From contig CAZWKQ010000008.1 of assembly GCA_964634005.1 (NCBI GenBank), forward strand, positions 53,446-117,445: a stretch of 64,000 nt of DNA, given 5' to 3'. This stretch comes from CAZWKQ01 sp964634005 (lineage in GTDB: Bacteria > Bacteroidota > Bacteroidia > Bacteroidales > JACABE01). Within the stretch, counting starts at the first letter, position 1. Each line of letters starts with the position of its first letter. Below the pieces are notes generated by a model, which made no database searches, was not told where the DNA came from, and worked only from the letters and a program-made list of their open reading frames with translations. The position numbers and the translations under genes were made by a program. Below are positions 26,685-36,900 of this stretch, piece after piece.

Positions 26685-28271
26685 ATGTTAAAACGTTTCA
26701 TTTTATTGCTGAACATAATTGCCTTATTTTCATGTAACTCTGAGGAAAAGTTTACTGATAATAAACGAGGATTTGTAAGAATAAAAAGTAAGACTTTTGA
26801 GCTTAATGGCGAAAAATTTTTTCCATTAATGATTAATTATGTAGTTTGTTTAAGAGAAATAAACAACGAAACCGTTGTTTCGTGCATAAGAGAGTACGAA
26901 AACCCCGATAATTTTGAAGCAGAAAATATTAATGAGAATGATTATCAGTTAAAAGCACATTTACAACTTATTAAGGAATTAGGATTTAATACAATAAGAC
27001 TAGTATTTGACAGAGTTTATTCAGAAAATACTAATTATTTCTACCCTGTTGATAATGATAAAAAACTTTACTTAAAGAAAGATGCCGACAAAATAATTAA
27101 TGCACTTGAGAATTACATCAAGTTGGTTGATGAATTTGGTTTAAAAATAATGTTATTAATAAAAGCACCGATTGAAAATAAAGAACTTGAGGATTTTACT
27201 GTTCAAATTTTGAAAAGATTTAGAGACAAGCCTGTAATATTTGCTTATGATTTTTTTAATGAACCCTTATACTTTGATTTAGAATCGGGTAAGCATAAAA
27301 AAAGGACCAAGAAAAGTGCTTACAATATTGTAAAAAAATGGAAAGAAATGGTCGAAGAATATGCCCCAAATCAACTGCTTACTATAGGTTTTTCTGAACC
27401 GATAGAGGTATTTGAATGGGATCCTGCTTTACTTCCCGTTGATTTTATAAGCTTTCATACTTACCATCCTTTAAGAGTTCCGAACGAAATTTATTGGTAT
27501 GGAAAATATTCGAATAAACCATGGATGATTGGAGAAACTGCTTTACCTGCCGATAATGATTCAATAAGTTACATTGAGCAATGTCAGTTTTTAATTGATG
27601 TTTATAAAAGGGTAATTTCTTGCGGCGGAGCGGGGATAGGATGGTGGGAGTTTCAAGAGATACCCGATTCGCATTTTGAAGCACAATACACAGGATTGCT
27701 TTACAGAAAAGGATATACTTATACAAACAACGGGAATTATAGAATTATTGGAAGTTTAAAACCTGTTGCTTTCGAATTCAATAAATTGCGGAATATAAAA
27801 GTTAACAAAAAATGCGAACCTGCCGTAAACTATTACAATATGATGGGATATAATAATTTTATGATAAAGGGAAAAGTTATAAATCTGGCTGATAATCAGC
27901 CTATAGAAGGTGCTGTTATAAGAGGCTGGAATGAAGATTGGTCTGTAGGTATGAATACTTTTACCAACGAAAAAGGCGAATTTACTCTATACAGCAATGA
28001 TGAATGTACACATTTCGAAGTTTCCGCTCCCAATATGAGTAAAATTAAATTCGATGCCAAGATTTCCTATACATCTGATAAAAAGATTTCATTTGACAGT
28101 TTGCCGGACAGGAAGTTGGAGTATCACTCAATATCATATAAACCATTTTTAAGAACAAATATTCATGACAGTTCATTCTCAATATTTGATTTTGATAAGG
28201 AAAAGTTTGACAAAGCCAAACTAACCGGCAGAATGAAAACAATAAAGTTATTTAGATTAATAATTGCTTAA
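26685..28271 (+). CDS. Lipoprotein with GH5-like (cellulase superfamily) domain and a carboxypeptidase-regulatory-like domain
   Basis: 528 aa. A lipoprotein signal peptide ends at Cys17 (NIIALFSCNSEE). The TIM barrel carries the two expected acids: Glu193 in FFNEPLYFD and Glu284 in WMIGETALP, with HTYHPLR between them. Residues about 390-460 are a beta-sandwich domain (KGKVINLADNQPIEGAVIRG), probably a folding or binding module. It should cut a beta-linked glycan at the cell surface or in the periplasm. It lies 12 bases after the GT2 gene and could trim or remodel the glycan made by GT39/GT2. Confidence 0.85.
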   Translation: MLKRFILLLNIIALFSCNSEEKFTDNKRGFVRIKSKTFELNGEKFFPLMINYVVCLREINNETVVSCIREYENPDNFEAENINENDYQLKAHLQLIKELGFNTIRLVFDRVYSENTNYFYPVDNDKKLYLKKDADKIINALENYIKLVDEFGLKIMLLIKAPIENKELEDFTVQILKRFRDKPVIFAYDFFNEPLYFDLESGKHKKRTKKSAYNIVKKWKEMVEEYAPNQLLTIGFSEPIEVFEWDPALLPVDFISFHTYHPLRVPNEIYWYGKYSNKPWMIGETALPADNDSISYIEQCQFLIDVYKRVISCGGAGIGWWEFQEIPDSHFEAQYTGLLYRKGYTYTNNGNYRIIGSLKPVAFEFNKLRNIKVNKKCEPAVNYYNMMGYNNFMIKGKVINLADNQPIEGAVIRGWNEDWSVGMNTFTNEKGEFTLYSNDECTHFEVSAPNMSKIKFDAKISYTSDKKISFDSLPDRKLEYHSISYKPFLRTNIHDSSFSIFDFDKEKFDKAKLTGRMKTIKLFRLIIA

Positions 28272-28282
28272 ATTAATCTAAA
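28251..28282. terminator. Bidirectional terminator between convergent genes
   Basis: TTTAGATTAAT (28251-28261) and ATTAATCTAAA (28272-28282) form a perfect 11-bp inverted repeat that covers the stop codons of both convergent genes (only 6 bases apart). Confidence 0.5.
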
Positions 28283-30551
28283 ATTTATCGTTAAAGTCAA
28301 AACCGTTACTTTCTTCTTTTACTTCTTGTTTGAATTTTTTGCAGTCTATACGGTCGGAGATGTCTTTAGCCGGTTTTTCGAAATCGCCTTTAGAAACGTT
28401 AAGAGTTTTGTCGTCCCAGACTTTTTTCATATAAATAGCCCATATAGGCAGGGCCATGTTGGCACCTTGTCCTAAAGTAATACTTCTAAAGTGTATTGAG
28501 CGAAGTTCGCCTCCGACCCAAACTCCTGTGGTCAAACTTGGCGTTATTCCCATAAACCAGCCGTCAGAATTATTTTGGGTTGTTCCGGTTTTGCCGGCAA
28601 TGGGTGCATTCATGCCAAAACGGTATCTTAAACGGGCGCCGGTACCGCTTTCAACAACTCCACGCATAAGATCTATCATAAGGTATGCTGTTTCTTCGTT
28701 CATTGCTTCCTGCTGTTTAGGAATAAAACTTTCGAGTAAATTCCCGTTTTTATCCTCAATACGAGTTATAAAGATTGGCTCAATATAAACTCCTTTGTTT
28801 GCATAAGTATTCATGGCACCTACCATTTCGTAAACAGACAAATCGGGAGTACCTAAACAAATTGCCGGTACTGCATCTATAGGGCTTGTTACTCCCATTT
28901 TGCGTGCCATATTTACGACTGCGGCAGGGGAGAAGCGTTTCATTAAATAAGCCGAAACATAATTTACCGAATTGGCCAAAGCCCATTTCAAAGTAACCAT
29001 CTCGCCTTCTCTTTTATCATCGGCATTTTTGGGTGTCCAAGCAGGTGCATTCGGCCCCATATCGAAAGTAACGGGAAGGTTGGGTACTTCAGTACATGGC
29101 GAGAATTCGCCTTCCTGCATTGCTAAAGTGTATAAAAACGGTTTGAAAGTCGAACCTACTTGTCTTTTGCCTACTTTTACATTATCAAACTGAAAGTATC
29201 TGTAGTTTATACCGCCTACATAAGCTCTTACGTAGCCTGTTTGAGCTTCAACCGACATCAACCCTGCGTGAAGAAACCATTTGTAGTATTTTAACGAGTC
29301 CCAAGGTGTCATTACGGTGTCTTTTTCTCCTTCCCATGAAAAAATTCGCATGGCAACCGGTGTGTTGAAAGCTTTTCTTATCTCTTCATCGGTTGCTTTA
29401 TTTTCTTTCATGTGTCTGTATCTGTCGGAATTTTTCATTGATGCTTCATAAATTACCTCAATTTCTTCGGGTTTCAATTGATAAAAAGGAGCGTTTTTTA
29501 CACCTTTCCAGTGTTTGTAAAATGCTGGTTGTAAATCTTTGCTCAAATGCTCTGCTACAGCTTCTTCGGCATATTTTTGCATTTTATAATTAATGGTTGT
29601 ATAAATCTTCAATCCATCTTTATAAAGATTGTAAGGAGTTCCGTCAGGCTTTTTATGATTTGCACACCATTCGTTAAGGTATTGCCTTAAATATTCCCTG
29701 AAATATGTGCCATATCCCGCAGTATGGTCCTGAATTGAGTAACGGCTCATATCTATTGGCAATACTTTCAATGAATCGTACTCTTGTTGGGTAATATAAT
29801 CGTATTTCCGCATCTGGTTGAGCACTACTTCACGTCTTTTCATTGCATTTTCAGGATTTTTTAATGGGCTGTAATAAGTGGGGGCTTTAAGTATTCCTAC
29901 AAGTAATGCTGATTCTTCTATCTTTAATGAATCGGGTGATTTTCCGAAATAAGTTCTCGCTGCTGTTTTAATACCAAAAGAATTGCTGCCGAAATCAACA
30001 GTGTTGAAATACATTGCAATGATTTCTTCTTTCGAATAGTTTCTCTCGAGTTTTGCTGCTGTTATCCATTCCTTAAACTTGGTAATTACCATCATAAATA
30101 CCGATTGGTTCTTCTTTCTTGGGAATAGATTTTTTGCAAGCTGCTGGGTAATGGTACTTCCACCGCCTGAGCTTTTTTGCCTACCAATAATTGTTTTGCC
30201 TATTACTCTCAATATACTTCTGGTATCAACTCCCGAATGTTTTTCGAAACGGGCATCTTCGGTTGCAATTAATGCGTTGATTAGTGAAGGTGATAATTCT
30301 TGATAATGCGAATTTGAACGATTTTCGATGTAATATTTGCCTAAAATCTGCTGGTCGGAAGTTATTATTTCCGAAGCAAGATTGCTTTTCGGATTTTCAA
30401 GCTCTTCGAAGGATGGCATAAAACCTAACCAACCTAATGACAGAAAAGTAAATAACAGAACTATAAATAAAAATATAAATGTGTATATTATCCAAAACCT
30501 TTTTATATAAAATTTGAATTGACTATCGTTTTTCTTACTTTTAGTATTCAT
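28278..30551 (-). CDS. mrcA: Penicillin-binding protein 1A, bifunctional
   Basis: 757 aa. One N-terminal membrane segment (about 19-44) is followed by a GT51 transglycosylase domain (ATEDARFEKHSGVD with the catalytic Glu, GGSTITQQLAKNLF) and a transpeptidase domain. SxxK is in GSTFKPFLYT, SxN in ANSVNYVSA, and the KTGT box in AGKTGTTQNNSDGWF. It polymerises and cross-links peptidoglycan in the periplasm. It is last in a leftward group, 6 bases after gldH. Confidence 0.95.
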   Translation of the reverse strand: MNTKSKKNDSQFKFYIKRFWIIYTFIFLFIVLLFTFLSLGWLGFMPSFEELENPKSNLASEIITSDQQILGKYYIENRSNSHYQELSPSLINALIATEDARFEKHSGVDTRSILRVIGKTIIGRQKSSGGGSTITQQLAKNLFPRKKNQSVFMMVITKFKEWITAAKLERNYSKEEIIAMYFNTVDFGSNSFGIKTAARTYFGKSPDSLKIEESALLVGILKAPTYYSPLKNPENAMKRREVVLNQMRKYDYITQQEYDSLKVLPIDMSRYSIQDHTAGYGTYFREYLRQYLNEWCANHKKPDGTPYNLYKDGLKIYTTINYKMQKYAEEAVAEHLSKDLQPAFYKHWKGVKNAPFYQLKPEEIEVIYEASMKNSDRYRHMKENKATDEEIRKAFNTPVAMRIFSWEGEKDTVMTPWDSLKYYKWFLHAGLMSVEAQTGYVRAYVGGINYRYFQFDNVKVGKRQVGSTFKPFLYTLAMQEGEFSPCTEVPNLPVTFDMGPNAPAWTPKNADDKREGEMVTLKWALANSVNYVSAYLMKRFSPAAVVNMARKMGVTSPIDAVPAICLGTPDLSVYEMVGAMNTYANKGVYIEPIFITRIEDKNGNLLESFIPKQQEAMNEETAYLMIDLMRGVVESGTGARLRYRFGMNAPIAGKTGTTQNNSDGWFMGITPSLTTGVWVGGELRSIHFRSITLGQGANMALPIWAIYMKKVWDDKTLNVSKGDFEKPAKDISDRIDCKKFKQEVKEESNGFDFNDKF

Positions 30552-30557
30552 ACTTTA

Positions 30558-31028
30558 TTATGTTTTGCTTTTTTCAATTCTGAAACCTATGCTTTTTATT
30601 CCGCTAATTTTATTAGTACGCATGGCATGCTCAATTTCAAATTTATAAGTTCCCTGCATAGGAAAAATCGCATTTTTTTTAAGTAAAATTTTATTATCCT
30701 TAATTTTTCCGTTACCTTTTCCAAGCCATTTCCCGTTTTTGTCGGCAAGAATACATTCGAGAGTATCTATTGCAGTTTGTCCGTTCGGAAAAGTTGTTTT
30801 TATAAAAAGGAAGAAATTTGAATATTTATAATCTGTTGTATTTCTGACATATATATAAAAATTATAACTCGAAAGAGTATCGTCGATATTAACTTCGGTT
30901 ATTAATTTTTTACTCAAATCCCAATTGTTTTCATCGGTGTCTAAAACAGCTTCAAGCACCGGAGGCTTACTGCATGCTGCTATTATTATCAGCAAAAAAA
31001 CGGGAGTAAAGTTTAACAATCTTTTCAT
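30558..31028 (-). CDS. gldH: Gliding motility lipoprotein GldH
   Basis: 156 aa. The lipobox IIAACSKPP puts the acylated Cys at 19. The body (NFYIYVRNTTDYKYSNFFLF, TLECILADKNGKWLGKG) matches GldH, a lipoprotein needed for gliding and T9SS function in Flavobacteria and kept in many non-gliding Bacteroidota. The start overlaps the PSP1 gene stop by 4 bases. The order PSP1-gldH-PBP1A is a known neighbourhood in the phylum. Confidence 0.9.
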   Translation of the reverse strand: MKRLLNFTPVFLLIIIAACSKPPVLEAVLDTDENNWDLSKKLITEVNIDDTLSSYNFYIYVRNTTDYKYSNFFLFIKTTFPNGQTAIDTLECILADKNGKWLGKGNGKIKDNKILLKKNAIFPMQGTYKFEIEHAMRTNKISGIKSIGFRIEKSKT

Positions 31029-32161
31029 TTTTTATTATTTTCATCAAAACGCGATAAATCCTCCTGAACGTAATTATTCTCAAAATCTTGTTTTTTCTCT
31101 TTCTTTATAGCGTATTCTTCGATGTTTGATATCAATTGTTTGTTTTTATTTTTATCAATCATGGTGTTAACATCAGAAAGTTTAAACTCAAACAAATTTG
31201 AAGCATCGTTTTCATAGTAAAACCATAAAGTTTCCTTAAAGACATCAATTTTATTTAAAATTAGTTTGCCTTTATTTGTTTCGATGGTAATTTCGTTAGA
31301 AGGGAATTTTTTAAGTGCTTCTTCATAAGCATCTAATTCAAAATTCAAGCAGCATTTTAGTTTGCCGCATTGTCCGGCAAGTTTTTGAGGATTTAATGAA
31401 AGTTGCTGAACTCTTGCAGCATTTGTTGATACTGAATGAAAATTTGTAAGCCACGACGAACAGCACAATTCTCTGCCGCATGTGCCTATTCCGCCTAAAC
31501 GACTTGCTTCTTGTCTTACACCTATTTGTTTCATTTCTATTCTTACCTTAAATTCTTCGGCAAGAATTTTTATAAGATTTCTGAAATCTACTCTTTCTTC
31601 GGCAGTATAATAAAATGTAGCTTTTGTGTAATCGCCCTGATATTCAACATCATTGAGCTTCATGTCTAACTTGAGGTCAGAAATGATTTTTTTTGACCTA
31701 TTAAGGCAATTATCTTCCATTTCTACAGCAGCTACCCATTTTTCAACATCCGATAGTTTGGCTTTTCTATAGACTTTTTTAATATTTTCGCTGTTTTCGG
31801 CTATTCCCTTTTTTCTCATTTGCAGTTTTGCCGTTTCTCCTATTAATGAAACTATGCCTATATCATGGCCGGGGTTTCCTTCAACGGCTACAAAATCTCC
31901 AATTTCATATTCTATAGCACTGTCGGTGTTTTTAAAGAAATCTTTTTTGCCGTTTTTAAATCTAACTTCTATAAAAGGATAATATTGTGATATTTTAGTT
32001 CTGTCAATGTCCTTTAACCAATCGTACGAATCGAGTTTACAGTAACAATGCATCGATTTGGTATCGCAATGTGTATTGTTTTTGGGGGTTGCTTGGCAGC
32101 CCCTTGTATGAAACGGATTGTATTTGTAATTATTAATTTTCTCTTCACTGAATTCTTCCAT
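31025..32161 (-). CDS. PSP1 domain protein (RicT/YaaT-like)
   Basis: 378 aa. The PSP1 domain has the cysteine motifs RLGGIGTCGRELCCSSWL and LAGQCGKLKCCLNFELDAYE, which in RicT help bind an iron-sulfur cluster. N-terminal Cys residues (GCQATPKNNTHCDTKSMHCYC) add a second Cys-rich patch seen in Bacteroidota forms. RicT works with RNase Y in RNA processing in Bacillus; the role here is not known. The gene overlaps gldH. Confidence 0.88.
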   Translation of the reverse strand: MEEFSEEKINNYKYNPFHTRGCQATPKNNTHCDTKSMHCYCKLDSYDWLKDIDRTKISQYYPFIEVRFKNGKKDFFKNTDSAIEYEIGDFVAVEGNPGHDIGIVSLIGETAKLQMRKKGIAENSENIKKVYRKAKLSDVEKWVAAVEMEDNCLNRSKKIISDLKLDMKLNDVEYQGDYTKATFYYTAEERVDFRNLIKILAEEFKVRIEMKQIGVRQEASRLGGIGTCGRELCCSSWLTNFHSVSTNAARVQQLSLNPQKLAGQCGKLKCCLNFELDAYEEALKKFPSNEITIETNKGKLILNKIDVFKETLWFYYENDASNLFEFKLSDVNTMIDKNKNKQLISNIEEYAIKKEKKQDFENNYVQEDLSRFDENNKK

Positions 32162-32369
32162 ATAATTTCTAAATTAAAAAGTTACTTTTAAATAAACATC
32201 TTAAGCAAACAGCTATTTGATTTAATATCTGATAGTTGTTTTTAAAAGTTTAAATAAAAATAAACGAAACAAAAATAATCTTTTTTTTCATCTTTTTTAG
32301 GAATTTTACACAATATTCAGAATTAAAATCAGATATATTTTCTCGAATAGATTGCAATTAAACATTTTT

Positions 32370-33560
32370 TCAGTTCTTTAAAAAACTGTTCATTTTAAAT
32401 GAAACATCCATAAACAGTATTTTAGGATTTGCATTTCTTTCGATATGATAAACGGCGTCATTAAGGGTTGTGTAAATATTTTCTATGTTTTCAATTGTAA
32501 TTACTTTCGAAAAATTATTCAGAAAAGCTGCTTCTTCCGAATTTACATTTTTTATTAATGATGACTCTATAGATGAAATAAGTCCGTTTCTGATAATTTT
32601 CAAAGTTTGCCTGAGTATTTTTTTTTGTTTCTCCCTTCCGAATTTTGAAAATTCTTCGTTAAAACTATTTAATCCCTGAAAATTTTTCCCTTTAATTGTC
32701 CTGTCGGTTGTATATCCTAAATAACAGCTTCTTAGCCAATTAATGATGAATTCGTTTATTTTAGAAGTATCTTCGTTATCATTAATAATTTTTACAGCTT
32801 TATTTATATTGCCGTCGGCAATAGAAGCTGCTTCATTTGCGGTTTTACTGTCAATACCGTATTTATTAATAAGATACTCCGAAATTTCATCTTTTGAAGG
32901 TTTTTCGAGTTTAATAAGCTGAGTTCTCGAGGCTATCGTTGGCAAAACTGAATCGTAATTGTCGGTAGTAAGAAGAAAGAGTGTTTTTTCTGGTGGTTCT
33001 TCAAGGTTTTTAAGCAGTTTGGGAGCTGCGGCATGAAATAGTTTTTCTATATGCCAAATAATAAATATTTTGTATTCCGATTGATGTGTTTTTAAATTCA
33101 GGTTTTCTCCTATTTCTTCACAGTCTCTTACATTTATTATCCCTTGTTTGTTGTCAAATCCAAGTTTCGAGTACCAGTCGTTTAAACTGATATAAGAATT
33201 GTTTTCAAGTAAAAATTCACGCCATTCGTTAAGGTATAGGCTGCTTTTATTTTCGCCCGAAGTTGTGCTTTTAGCCGAAGCATTCGGAAATACATAATGT
33301 ATGTCGGGATGAGAATAGTTGTCCATTTGTTTGCAAGATTGGCAATATCCGCAGCTGTCTGCTAATATACCTTTTTTATTATTATCATAATATTGTTTAT
33401 TTTCACACTGAATAAACCTGCTAAATGCAAGTGCCAGCGAAATCTTTCCCACACCTTCTGCACCAAGAATAAGTTGAGAATGGCTTATACGATTTTCTTT
33501 AATTATTTGAATAAGAGTGTTTATAACTTTTGTATGTCCGACAATATCTTTAAAAAACAT
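32370..33560 (-). CDS. holB: DNA polymerase III subunit delta prime
   Basis: 396 aa. AAA+ clamp-loader subunit: Walker A-like region ILGAEGVGKISLALAF, zinc site with Cys in CGYCQSCKQMDNYSHPD, and LLKNLEEPPEKTLFLLTT. It belongs to the complex that loads the beta clamp at replication forks. A 208-base gap without visible genes separates it from the PSP1 gene. Confidence 0.9.
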   Translation of the reverse strand: MFFKDIVGHTKVINTLIQIIKENRISHSQLILGAEGVGKISLALAFSRFIQCENKQYYDNNKKGILADSCGYCQSCKQMDNYSHPDIHYVFPNASAKSTTSGENKSSLYLNEWREFLLENNSYISLNDWYSKLGFDNKQGIINVRDCEEIGENLNLKTHQSEYKIFIIWHIEKLFHAAAPKLLKNLEEPPEKTLFLLTTDNYDSVLPTIASRTQLIKLEKPSKDEISEYLINKYGIDSKTANEAASIADGNINKAVKIINDNEDTSKINEFIINWLRSCYLGYTTDRTIKGKNFQGLNSFNEEFSKFGREKQKKILRQTLKIIRNGLISSIESSLIKNVNSEEAAFLNNFSKVITIENIENIYTTLNDAVYHIERNANPKILFMDVSFKMNSFLKN

Positions 33561-33932
33561 ATTTTAATATTTTCTGCAAACTTACTCACTTTTTTAAAAA
33601 TAATTCGTAAAACCGGTTTTGTTTATTATTAATATTAAAAGCAAATTATGTTTTTTTAACTAAAAATAACAAAAATTTAACAAGAATGTTGATTTTTTTG
33701 CTAAAAAATGTTTATCTTTATCGGTTGAAATTGTGATAATGACAATTAATCAGTTAATTAATATTTAATAATTAATAAACAGTAAGTTATGGGAAAAAAA
33801 GAGAACAATATGCCGCCTTAGGGCGTGGTGATGATGTGTGCAAAATTTGTTTTGTTACATCCACAAAATCTATTTAAAATTCTTTTATTTTTAAAAATCA
33901 ATAAAACAATGTATTAATTAAATTTTATTTTT
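33561..33932. promoter_or_regulatory. Control region and long leader of the 2049-aa protein gene
   Basis: 372 bases without a gene of normal size. GTTG at 33688-33691 and TATCTTTA at 33713-33720 (21 bases apart) are a near-consensus promoter facing right. Transcription would start near 33727 and leave a leader of about 200 bases. The leader contains an 11-codon mini-ORF (33789-33821) ending in PP-stop, and a small CGCC/GGCG hairpin over its stop. Confidence 0.45.
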
Positions 33933-36900
33933 ATGAAAAAACTTTGGACATTTTTCATTTTTTGTGCGTTTTTAATTAATTTTAATATAGACGCACTTAT
34001 GGCAACAAATTGCCCTGATGCTATAGTTATTCCCTCATCACCAACTTTCCCTTTTATTTCTTCATTAACTTGTGGAAGTACAAATGACATTACTTCATCT
34101 AATGCCACCTCTTGTGGTTCTTCTTATTATTTTGGAGGAAATGAAGCCTTGTACGTTTGGACTCCAACTTTAAGTTACATTAATGTTACTTTTGCTTATT
34201 CTGGTCAAACATGGACAGGGTTAATGTTGTATCAAGGTTGTCCTACTTCTGGAGGAACTTGTATTGCAAATATAACAAATTCTTCCAGTAGTAAGACATT
34301 AACTTATGTTGGGACAAACCAAACTTCTGGAACCACAATAAGTTTAACAGCAGGGACAACCTATTACTTGTTAATTGACACTTATCCTTCACCAACAAGT
34401 CCGTGCCCTGGTACTTTAACAATAAACGGTACAGCTCTTACCCAATGTAGTGGTACTCCCAATTCTGGAACAATCACTGCACCAAGTTCAATTTGTTCAA
34501 ATACCAACTTTAATTTATCATTAAGTGGTCAAACAACAGACCAAGGGATTTCTTATCAATGGCAGAAAGCTAACTCTGCTACTGGTCCATGGAGTGATTT
34601 TGGCACAAATAATCCCACTCAAACTACTTCTCAAACAGTTAATACATGGTATCAATGTATTGTTACATGTTCAAATAGTGGGTTATCTTCTACAACCCAA
34701 CCCGTTAATATATCAATGATAAATTTTACTTTTCCATTTGTTGAAGGTTTTGAAAATACCTCTTTTCCGCCTTCATGTTGGTCTGTTTCACAAGTTTCTG
34801 GTACTGGAAATTGGGCAAGATCTACAGCTGGATCAAATCCTACTTGTTCCCCCAAATCAGGCTTAGGTATGTTGTATTTTAATAGCTACAGTTTTTCAGC
34901 AGGAACTAAATCTGCTTTGATTAGTCCTCCATTGGACTTTACTTCCAATGGTTTTGCTACTTCATTTTGGATGTACAGAGATGATGGTTATACTGGTAGC
35001 ACATCAGGTTATGATTTAGATTCAGTTAATGTTTACTTCAATACTACTCCAAATTTGAGTGGTGCAACTCGAATAGGAACTGTTTACAGAAATATTACTA
35101 AAAATCCGGTTGAGAGTTCTAATGGTTGGTATAAATATAATTTTCCTCATCCAAGTGGTTCAATAGGCACTGGATATATAATAATTGAAGGTGTTTCAAT
35201 GTATGGTAATAATATTTTTATTGACGATATTGAAGTGTATTTACAAACAAATATGTCATATATTTCAAGTACTTCTTCTCATACAACTACATCATCTGTG
35301 GTTGTTGGTTCAACTAATAATATCATATTAAGTAGTGTAATTAAAACAAGTGGAACACTAAACCCAATTTCAGTTAGTTCATTTACATTTAACACAAATG
35401 GTTCTACAAATGCTTCAAATGATATTACTAAGGCAAAGTTATGGGCTTCCGGTATAAATAGCGTGCCTAATAATAATGTTGTATTGCTTGATTCTATTAT
35501 AAATCCAAATGGAAGCTTCATATTTAATCTCACTACTCCATATATCTTAGCTCAAGGTGATAATTATTTTTGGCTAACTTATGATATTAGTCCTTCTGCA
35601 ACCAATTATAACGTAATAGATGCCGAATTTTCATCTGTAGTTGTAGGAGGAAATAGTTTTACACCACTTACTTCTGCACCAGCAGGAAATAGAACTATCA
35701 GGTCTCCATTAAGCGGTGTTTATACTATTAACAATTCATTGCCTCCTTCTAGTACAAATTATAATAACTTTGTTGATGCTACCAACGATTTGAATATTTT
35801 AGGAATAGCAGGTCCTGTTACGTTTAATGTAAGTGCAGATCAAACTTTCCCTGTAACTGTAGGTACTTCTCCTTCTAATTACGGAATTGCTATTGCAACT
35901 TCAGGTACTTCTGTATGGCCAATTAAATTCCAAAAGAGCGGTTTAGGAGCAAATCCTCAGTTATTGATCACTGGTAGTTCTGCTACAAATGATATAGGTG
36001 TATTAATTTATGGTGCAGATTATGTAAAATTCGACGGAATTGATGTTTACGATGGCGGTTCTACAACCAGCGATTACCTCGAATACGGTTATTATTTGCA
36101 AGGACCTGTAAATAATGGTTGCCAGTATGATACTATTATGAATTGTGTTGTAAACCTTAATAAGGCAAATACAAGTTCAAGAGGTATCTATACAAATATC
36201 AATTCTCCTACATCAGCAGCTGGTGCTAACAGTTATAATGCTTTCCTGAATAATACAATTCAAAATGCATACAACGGATATTACCTTTATGGTAACTCTA
36301 CCTACCATGATAAGTATAACAAAATCATAGACGGTACTATTAACAACTTAGGTAATAATGTTTCTACAGCATTGTATGGTATATATTCATATTATCAGGA
36401 TACTGCAGTCATTAAAAATATTACCATGAGTAATTTATCAACAGCTGCCGGTACTATTTACGCTACATATCTATATTATAATTATGGATTAGAATTTTCA
36501 AACAATATTTTAACTAACTTTACAAATACGACATCATCTACTTATGGTATTTATCCAAATTATGGAAACGATTATAAAATTTTCAATAACACTCTGTCAA
36601 ATTTTACTTCTACAACCGGTACAATGTACTCAATATCCCCATATTATGTAACCAATTTTGATTTATATAATAATACTATACGCGATTTGTCATCTACCGG
36701 TTCGGCCGCATATTATTTGATTTATCCTTACTATTGCTACAGCGGAACTTACAATATCTACAATAATACTTTGAGAGATATTGCAAGTGCAGGATCAGTT
36801 TATGGTATTTATCCAAATTACGCTAATGGTACTCCATATACTATGAATATATTTAAGAATAAGATTTATAATTTAAGAACTACATCTACTTCTTCTAATG

